Below, one piece after another: positions 6,298 through 10,680 of a stretch of 10,680 bases of DNA; position 1 is the first letter of the stretch; each line of letters starts with the position of its first letter. Location: the NCBI GenBank assembly GCA_910578825.1, contig CAJTSB010000048.1, positions 8,177 through 18,856 on the forward strand, given 5' to 3'. Below the pieces are notes generated by a model. It did not search any database, was not told where the DNA came from, and worked only from the letters and a program-made list of their open reading frames with translations. The stretch is from an uncultured Lachnospiraceae bacterium (lineage in GTDB: Bacteria > Bacillota > Clostridia > Lachnospirales > Lachnospiraceae). The position numbers and the translations under genes were made by a program.

Positions 6298-8895
6298 ATG
6301 GATGATACAATTTTTGACAGAATAGATGATGTTGATTTAAAGAAAACAATGGAACGTTCCTATATAGATTATGCTATGAGTGTCATTGCATCCAGAGCGC
6401 TTCCTGATGTAAGGGATGGCTTGAAACCCGTGCAGCGGAGAATTCTCTATGCCATGATCGAATTAAATAACGGACCGGATAAGCCGCATCGTAAATGTGC
6501 GCGTATTGTCGGTGATACGATGGGTAAATATCATCCTCATGGTGACAGCTCCATCTATGGCGCTCTCGTAAATATGGCGCAGGAATGGTCTACCCGGTAT
6601 ATGCTGGTTGACGGTCATGGTAATTTTGGCTCTGTGGACGGAGATGGCGCAGCGGCAATGCGATATACGGAGGCGCGTTTAAGTAAGATTTCCATGGAAA
6701 TGCTTGCAGATATCAACAAAGATACCGTGGATTTTGGGCCGAACTTTGATGAGACGGAAAAAGAACCCCTTGTCCTGCCGTCACGTTTTCCAAATCTTCT
6801 TGTAAATGGAACTACGGGAATTGCGGTGGGGATGGCGACAAATATTCCTCCTCATAATCTTCGGGAAGTTATAGCAGCTGTGGTGAAAATCATTGATAAC
6901 AGAATCGAAGAGGACAGGCAGACAGAAATTGAAGAAATATTGAATATTATAAAAGGTCCTGATTTTCCAACAGGAGGTATGGTTCTTGGCACTTCTGGAA
7001 TAGACCAGGCGTACCGCACTGGACGGGGAAAGATTAAAGTGCGTGCGGTGACAGATATCGAGCCTATGGCAAACGGGAAGAACAGGATTGTAGTAACAGA
7101 ACTTCCCTATATGGTAAACAAGGCACGGTTAATTGAGAAAATTGCCGATATGGTGCGTGATAAGAGGGTGGATGGAATCACAGACCTTCGCGATGAGTCA
7201 AACCGGGAAGGTATGCGTATCTGTATTGAACTTCGCAGGGACGTCAACCCGAATGTTGTATTAAATCAATTGTATAAGCATACCCAGCTTCAGGATACTT
7301 TCGGCGTTATCATGCTTTCTCTTGTGAACAATGAACCGAAAGTCTTAAATATCATTGATATGCTGGGATGTTACCTGAAACATCAGGAAGAAGTTGTAAC
7401 CAGAAGAACAAAATACGAACTCAATAAGGCAGAAGAACGCGCACATATTTTAAAGGGATTGTTGATTGCCCTTGATAATATTGATGAAGTAATCAGCATT
7501 ATTCGCGGCAGTGAAAATGTTCAGCTTGCAAAGACCAGATTGATGGAGCGTTTTGCACTTTCTGAGGCACAGGCACAGGCAATCGTAGATATGCGTCTGC
7601 GTGCGTTGACCGGTTTGGAACGCAGTAAGCTGGAAGCGGAATATAATCAGTTGATGGATCTGATTGCAGAGTTGAAAGCGATTCTTGCTGATGAAAAGAA
7701 ACTGCTTGGTGTGATTCGCAAGGAAATCATGGCGATTTCCGATAAATATGGAGATGACAGAAGAACTTCGATTGGATTTGATGAATATGATATTTCCATG
7801 GAAGACCTGATTCCGGTTACCAATACAGTGATAACGATGACAAAACTGGGATATATCAAACGAATGAGCGTTGATAATTTCCACAGTCAGAATCGTGGAG
7901 GCAAGGGCATCAAAGGAATGGAAACGATAGATGATGATTATATCGAAGAACTTCTGATGACAACCACCCACCATTATCTGATGTTCTTTACAAATACCGG
8001 TAAGGTATATCGGATAAAGGCCTATGAAATTCCCGAGGCCGGGAGAACGGCGAGAGGTACGGCCATCATCAATATCTTGCAGCTCCAGCCGGGAGAGAAG
8101 ATTACAGCCGTAATACCGATTAAGGAATATAAGGACGACCATTATCTGTTTATGGCGACAAAGAAAGGAATTGTAAAAAAGACGCCGATTACTGATTATT
8201 CCAAGGTTCGCAAAAAAGGTCTTGCTGCAATCAACCTCAGGGAAGAAGATGAGTTGATTGAAGTGAAATTTACCGATAATACGAAGGATATTTTGTTGGT
8301 GACAAAATTTGGACAATGTATCCGGTTCCATGAGACGGATGTTAGAAGTACCGGAAGGAATTCCATGGGAGTCATTGGAATGAACCTTTCCGATCGTGAT
8401 GAAATTGTGGGTATGCAGATGAATACCCAGGGAGAATATGTCCTGATTGCATCAGAAAGAGGTCTTGGAAAATTGACGCGGATGGAAGAATTTTCACCAC
8501 AGAACCGTGGCGGCAAGGGAGTAAAATGTTATAAGATTACAGAAAAAACAGGTAACATCATAGGTGTTAAAGCCGTAAACCATGACAATGAAATCATGAT
8601 GATTACTACAGAAGGTATCATTATTCGTATGAAAGTAGAAGGAATCTCTATTCTTGGACGTGTTACCTCCGGTGTGAAATTGATGAATCTTGCAGATGAT
8701 ATTACAGTGGCAAGCATCGCCAAGGTGCGGGAAGATAAATCTCTGATGGAAAACAGGCAGGAAGATATAGAAAGTTCTGTGCAAGAAGTATCAGAGGCAA
8801 TGGACAGCTCAGTAAAAGACACGAATGAAGAGCAGATAAATGAATTGATTGCAAGGGCGGAGAATGACAGCAGGGAAGAGCCGATAGAAGAATAA
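6298..8895 (+). CDS. gyrA: DNA gyrase subunit A
   Basis: GyrA cuts and rejoins DNA for gyrase through the catalytic Tyr123 (AAMRYTEARL). The 865 residues include the winged-helix/tower breakage-reunion domain (about 1-500) and a C-terminal DNA-wrapping pinwheel with six visible blades, starting near VITMTKLGYIKRM (511-523). The GyrA box appears as QNRGGKG at 531-537, needed for wrapping in known gyrases, and the same seven residues recur in blade five (735-741). An acidic tail follows from about 805. In the quinolone-resistance region, HPHGDSSIYGA has Ser84 (E. coli Ser83) but Gly88 where E. coli has Asp87. The start is backed by TAGGAGG (6284-6290), seven bases upstream. An 81-base gap separates it from gyrB, with no clear promoter, and a hairpin terminator follows. 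Confidence 0.98.
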   Translation: MDDTIFDRIDDVDLKKTMERSYIDYAMSVIASRALPDVRDGLKPVQRRILYAMIELNNGPDKPHRKCARIVGDTMGKYHPHGDSSIYGALVNMAQEWSTRYMLVDGHGNFGSVDGDGAAAMRYTEARLSKISMEMLADINKDTVDFGPNFDETEKEPLVLPSRFPNLLVNGTTGIAVGMATNIPPHNLREVIAAVVKIIDNRIEEDRQTEIEEILNIIKGPDFPTGGMVLGTSGIDQAYRTGRGKIKVRAVTDIEPMANGKNRIVVTELPYMVNKARLIEKIADMVRDKRVDGITDLRDESNREGMRICIELRRDVNPNVVLNQLYKHTQLQDTFGVIMLSLVNNEPKVLNIIDMLGCYLKHQEEVVTRRTKYELNKAEERAHILKGLLIALDNIDEVISIIRGSENVQLAKTRLMERFALSEAQAQAIVDMRLRALTGLERSKLEAEYNQLMDLIAELKAILADEKKLLGVIRKEIMAISDKYGDDRRTSIGFDEYDISMEDLIPVTNTVITMTKLGYIKRMSVDNFHSQNRGGKGIKGMETIDDDYIEELLMTTTHHYLMFFTNTGKVYRIKAYEIPEAGRTARGTAIINILQLQPGEKITAVIPIKEYKDDHYLFMATKKGIVKKTPITDYSKVRKKGLAAINLREEDELIEVKFTDNTKDILLVTKFGQCIRFHETDVRSTGRNSMGVIGMNLSDRDEIVGMQMNTQGEYVLIASERGLGKLTRMEEFSPQNRGGKGVKCYKITEKTGNIIGVKAVNHDNEIMMITTEGIIIRMKVEGISILGRVTSGVKLMNLADDITVASIAKVREDKSLMENRQEDIESSVQEVSEAMDSSVKDTNEEQINELIARAENDSREEPIEE

Positions 8896-8902
8896 TGTAG
8901 CA

Positions 8903-8933
8903 AATGCCCCACACAGATTGTGGGGCATTGTTA
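8903..8933 (+). terminator. Rho-independent terminator after gyrA
   Basis: AATGCCCCACA (8903-8913) pairs perfectly with TGTGGGGCATT (8919-8929) around the five-base loop CAGAT, an 11-bp GC-cored stem seven bases after the gyrA stop. The T tract is short and broken (TTGTTA), so some read-through into the regulator gene is possible. Confidence 0.85.
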
Positions 8934-8968
8934 GTACCATGGAAATGTACTTTATGAGAGGAGAATGT

Positions 8969-8986
8969 TGTTTACAGTTGTAAACA
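8969..8986. promoter_or_regulatory. Operator-like palindrome upstream of LytTR regulator
   Basis: TGTTTACA-GT-TGTAAACA has perfect 8-bp arms around two bases. It ends 20 bases before the start codon of the response regulator. Its core TACAGTTGTA fits TACANNTGTA, the known operator core for BlaI/MecI/CopY repressors. No such repressor is encoded in the window. Because it lies where the 5' leader would be, it could instead act as an RNA hairpin. I found no convincing -35/-10 pair to place it against a promoter. Confidence 0.5.
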
Positions 8987-9006
8987 GCAGATAAAAAGGG
9001 GAAAAA

Positions 9007-9705
9007 ATGATAAAAACAGGAATTTGTGATGATAAGAAAAGCAGCCTTACATTGTTAGAAGATACTATAAGTGAATGTTTGAAGGAATTAAAAACAGCGG
9101 CAGAAATTTTTACTTATGATACAGGCAGGGATTTATTGAAAAGTTATGAGGAGTTGGATTTGATTTTTCTGGATATGGAGATGCCGGAAATGGATGGCAT
9201 TGAGATCGGAAAAAGGTTAAGGGAAAAAGGATTTTCAGGAAAAATCATTATGGCAGGCGCTGGAACAGAGAGATTTAAAGAGGCATTTACCATTGACACG
9301 TTTCGTTTTGTGTCAAAACCCTTCCAGAAGGAAGAGATTATGGAGGCGCTAAAAGATTACATTGAAACAAAGCCTGGAATAAAAGAAATTACAGTTCATA
9401 GAAAACGCAATGAGTATGTGTTTTATCAAAAGGATATCTTATATGTTTATGCGGTAAACAGTTCAATAGAGTTATGCATGAAGGATGGAATTTATCGTAT
9501 GGAAGGTTCTTTGTCTGAGTTGGAGGGAATTCTGGATTCCCGTCTGTTTTATAAAATCAGCAGGCAGTATATCGTTAATTTAAAGGAAATCAGCAAATAT
9601 AAGGATGAAAAAGTTATGATACAGGGAACAGAATTGAAAGTTTCCGTAAGAAGAAAGAAAGATTTCGAGAAGGCTTATCAGATATTTCAGGCAAAATACA
9701 GGTGA
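9007..9705 (+). CDS. LytTR-family response regulator (AgrA/LytR type)
   Basis: This 232-residue cytoplasmic protein joins a receiver domain (about 1-122) to a LytTR DNA-binding domain (about 127-229). The receiver has acidic residues Asp8-Asp9, phosphoacceptor Asp56 in IFLDMEMPEMDG, and the conserved Lys104-Pro105 in FRFVSKPF. The LytTR part shows the usual KDILYVYAVNS strand and the LFYKISRQYIVNLKEI segment. Such proteins control virulence, bacteriocin or cell-wall genes, normally paired with a membrane sensor kinase; none is visible here. The position that normally holds Thr/Ser after beta-4 is Gly84 (IIMAGAGTE), which is atypical. AAAGGGG (8995-9001) precedes the ATG by five bases. A palindrome and the gyrA terminator lie upstream. 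Its targets and signal are unknown. Confidence 0.93.
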   Translation: MIKTGICDDKKSSLTLLEDTISECLKELKTAAEIFTYDTGRDLLKSYEELDLIFLDMEMPEMDGIEIGKRLREKGFSGKIIMAGAGTERFKEAFTIDTFRFVSKPFQKEEIMEALKDYIETKPGIKEITVHRKRNEYVFYQKDILYVYAVNSSIELCMKDGIYRMEGSLSELEGILDSRLFYKISRQYIVNLKEISKYKDEKVMIQGTELKVSVRRKKDFEKAYQIFQAKYR

Positions 9706-9711
9706 TAAAAG

Positions 9712-9813
9712 ATGAAACATATAACGTTTACAAGGTTAACTCAACGTTCAGGGTGTTATCCTTGTAAATGTGATGGAAATGTGGTATCCATTAAGTATGA
9801 AGGTGGTAGATAA
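9712..9813 (+). CDS. Possible 33-residue Cys-rich peptide, or 5' stub of a decayed gene
   Basis: A 33-codon frame begins six bases after the regulator's stop. AGGTGAT (9700-9706), an excellent match to the anti-Shine-Dalgarno, lies five bases before its ATG and overlaps the regulator's end. The peptide has a GCYPCKCDG cluster (Cys15, Cys18, Cys20), a basic N-terminal half and no hydrophobic signal segment. I recognise no family. The initiation signal argues that it is translated together with the regulator. The alternative is that it is the start of a longer gene broken by frameshifts, since a different frame opens at its end and runs on. I cannot choose between these from sequence alone. Confidence 0.35.
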   Translation: MKHITFTRLTQRSGCYPCKCDGNVVSIKYEGGR

Positions 9814-9910
9814 AAGCCATCATTGTCACAGAAAATGGAGGTCTTGACGCTAAGTCTTCCATTGATGAGTGCGCAACAGGATTTGTAATATCTGATAGAG
9901 AAATCGGTAT
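9810..9910 (+). pseudogene. Out-of-frame coding remnant
   Basis: One frame, one base back from that of the 33-codon gene, is open from just after a TAG at 9807 to the TAG at 10002. Its first 33 codons read like real protein (KAIIVTENGGLDAKSSIDEC, then ATGFVISDREIG). There is no start codon at its front. The composition changes near 9911: beyond there a third frame, again one base back, looks more protein-like. The order frame 1, then 0, then 2 fits one gene that lost a base near 9807 and again near 9911. The family is not recognised. The two breaks could also be sequencing errors. Confidence 0.35.
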
Positions 9911-10105
9911 GTGTTTAACCAGACAGACACAACAACACAGGACAGAAAGGTGGGAAACTACCGTTTTGCCTTTACATCCTTCAGTGGTGTGGGATGTAAG
10001 GTAGCGGCTGCATACAACTGTTCAATTTCACTTGGAGATAAGGATTTTTTAAGTACGTTTAATGATGGTTCAGGGTTTATTGTGGGGTATTTTGTATGGA
10101 AGTAA
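9911..10105 (+). CDS. Short hypothetical protein, probably the 3' part of a decayed gene
   Basis: A 64-codon frame starts at GTG with no good ribosome binding site and overlaps the next gene by ten bases. The same frame is open back to 9899, so the GTG is only the first possible start. The protein reads NYRFAFTSFSGVGCKVAAAYN, then a stretch ending FNDGSGFIVGYFVWK. The GVGCKVAAAYN segment loosely recalls the Cys-bearing helix of papain-fold or C39-like proteins, but no catalytic His or Asp partner can be seen, so this is a weak guess. The missing start signal and the adjoining remnant in another frame make a broken gene more likely than an intact one. Confidence 0.35.
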   Translation: MFNQTDTTTQDRKVGNYRFAFTSFSGVGCKVAAAYNCSISLGDKDFLSTFNDGSGFIVGYFVWK

Positions 10106-10497
10106 TAAAAAGGACATATATTCGATGTATCGTTTGTGTCATATGTATAGCATCTATTTTATTATCTGGTTGCGGAAAGAAATGGTATGATGATTGGGAA
10201 GAAAATTATTCTTATATTTCAGATGAGCCTTATATTTATATTCCTATAGATCATGAGAAAGCAGTTATGGAAATAGATGGTGAGAAAAGAAATATTCAAA
10301 CAACATGGTCTTTTGATGGAATTAAAATATTTTTCTATAATGGAAGAAAAAGAGATACTGAATCTATAGATTTAATATGGGAAACCCAAGTATTAAAATA
10401 CAAAAAAGGTAAGCTCTATCTGAAAATTGTAAAGGACAATTGTGGAAATGATGAAGGAAAAGAGATTGTGTTGGAAAAAAGGTTGAAGGAAGAGTAA
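10096..10497 (+). CDS. Small putative lipoprotein of unknown function
   Basis: The 133-residue product has a textbook lipoprotein signal: basic start MEVIKRTYIR, hydrophobic core (about 11-23) and lipobox LLSGC with Cys26 as the lipidated residue. It should be anchored on the outer face of the cell membrane. The mature part begins with an acidic, aromatic segment (WYDDWEENYSYISDEPYIYI, 30-49) and continues as a likely beta-rich domain (AVMEIDGEKRNIQTTWSFDG, then KIFFYNGRKRD and VLKYKKGKLYLKIVKD). I recognise no family. The only in-frame ATG is at 10096, with a weak GGGG at 10084-10087. It overlaps the end of the preceding remnant frame, so its expression may once have been coupled to that gene. 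Confidence 0.75.
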   Translation: MEVIKRTYIRCIVCVICIASILLSGCGKKWYDDWEENYSYISDEPYIYIPIDHEKAVMEIDGEKRNIQTTWSFDGIKIFFYNGRKRDTESIDLIWETQVLKYKKGKLYLKIVKDNCGNDEGKEIVLEKRLKEE

Positions 10498-10506
10498 TAA
10501 GATAAT

Positions 10507-10587
10507 CTGTCTGGAATTCTATGAAAGAAAGTTGAATTGATGAAATAATATAAAGATTTATCCAATATTTCTAAGGATTCCAGATAG
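10507..10587. repeat. 81-base segment bounded by inverted repeats
   Basis: CTGTCTGGAAT (10507-10517) and ATTCCAGATAG (10577-10587) are inverted copies matching at 10 of 11 bases, around a 59-base AT-rich interior. It lies ten bases after the lipoprotein stop. It could fold as a long 3' hairpin, or be a small non-autonomous insertion. I see no target-site duplication and no T tract that would make it a standard terminator. Confidence 0.4.
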
Positions 10588-10635
10588 TTAAAAAATCTAG
10601 TGAAATTTCAAGATGAATGGTGAAAGGTATATGAA

Positions 10636-10680
10636 ATGAAAATCAGAAAAAGATATAAGGTTTATATCTCAGTTTTTATA
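10636..10680 (+). CDS. 5' end of a possible membrane or secreted protein (cut by window)
   Basis: Fifteen codons are visible and the frame is still open at the window end. They read MKIRKRYKVYISVFI: a strongly basic start followed by hydrophobic residues, as in a signal peptide or first membrane segment. TGAAAGG (10621-10627) lies eight bases before the ATG. The family cannot be judged from so little sequence. A second lipoprotein or a sensor protein would both fit the neighbourhood. Confidence 0.45.
   Translation, partial: MKIRKRYKVYISVFI

Noticed and set aside
7450..8331. Long minus-strand open frame of 293 codons opposite gyrA
   Set aside because: It lies wholly inside a clearly conserved gyrA, its translation has no recognisable domain, and it has no start signals. 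It is the usual antisense shadow of a conserved gene.
8529..8912. Minus-strand open frame of 127 codons opposite the gyrA 3' end
   Set aside because: Ser/Thr/Ile-rich shadow of the gyrA tail that begins inside the terminator hairpin; no family and no start signal.
8964..8982. LytTR-type direct-repeat binding site upstream of the regulator (autoregulation)
   Set aside because: ACAGTTGTA fits the core of the LytTR half-site only partly, and no second half-site occurs about 21 bases away. The sequence is better described as a palindrome.
9800..9920. Programmed ribosomal frameshifting linking the three small frames
   Set aside because: No slippery heptamer of the X XXY YYZ form and no clear downstream stem were seen at either junction. 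Two such events in a row would be very unusual; decay is simpler.
10652..10668. Palindrome GATATAA-GGT-TTATATC near the window end
   Set aside because: It falls within the first codons of the partial gene and is all AT-rich, so it is expected by chance.

Overview
The window reads as the replication-origin end of a chromosome from a low-GC Gram-positive bacterium in class Clostridia, most likely family Lachnospiraceae. That placement is an inference from the gene order dnaA-dnaN-yaaA-recF-gyrB-gyrA, the AT-rich codon use, the strong AGGAGG-type ribosome binding sites and the protein sequences; I ran no search. All supported genes lie on the + strand, so they are transcribed away from the origin.

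Region 1 (1-1772) holds the origin and initiator. A cluster of DnaA boxes sits upstream of dnaA, including one perfect box on the minus strand at 62-70. A good sigma-A-type promoter (159-187) precedes dnaA. A second, sparser set of boxes lies in the 208-base dnaA-dnaN gap, giving a two-part origin like that of Bacillus. One of these boxes sits between the ribosome binding site and the start codon of dnaN.

Region 2 (1773-8933) is the conserved replication and topology block: dnaN (sliding clamp), yaaA (S4-domain RNA-binding protein), recF (gap repair), gyrB and gyrA (DNA gyrase). The yaaA/recF and recF/gyrB junctions are ATGA stop/start overlaps, which implies translational coupling. The block ends at a perfect 11-bp hairpin just after gyrA. 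GyrA has glycine, not an acidic residue, at the position matching E. coli Asp87 in the quinolone-resistance-determining region.

Region 3 (8934-10680) is accessory in character. It begins with a LytTR-family response regulator that has no sensor kinase in the window and lacks the usual receiver-domain Thr/Ser. A sharp palindrome, TGTTTACA-GT-TGTAAACA, lies 20 bases before its start. Next come about 390 bases of short, mutually out-of-frame coding pieces that look like a decayed gene, then a small unrecognised lipoprotein gene, an 81-base element bounded by inverted repeats, and the first 15 codons of a possible membrane or secreted protein cut by the window end.

I see no tRNA, rRNA, CRISPR array or transposase gene. 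The core block is ordinary and well conserved. The points worth a second look are the operator-like palindrome, the atypical orphan regulator, the decayed region with its Cys-rich peptide, and the lipoprotein. I cannot support a claim that these form a new system.
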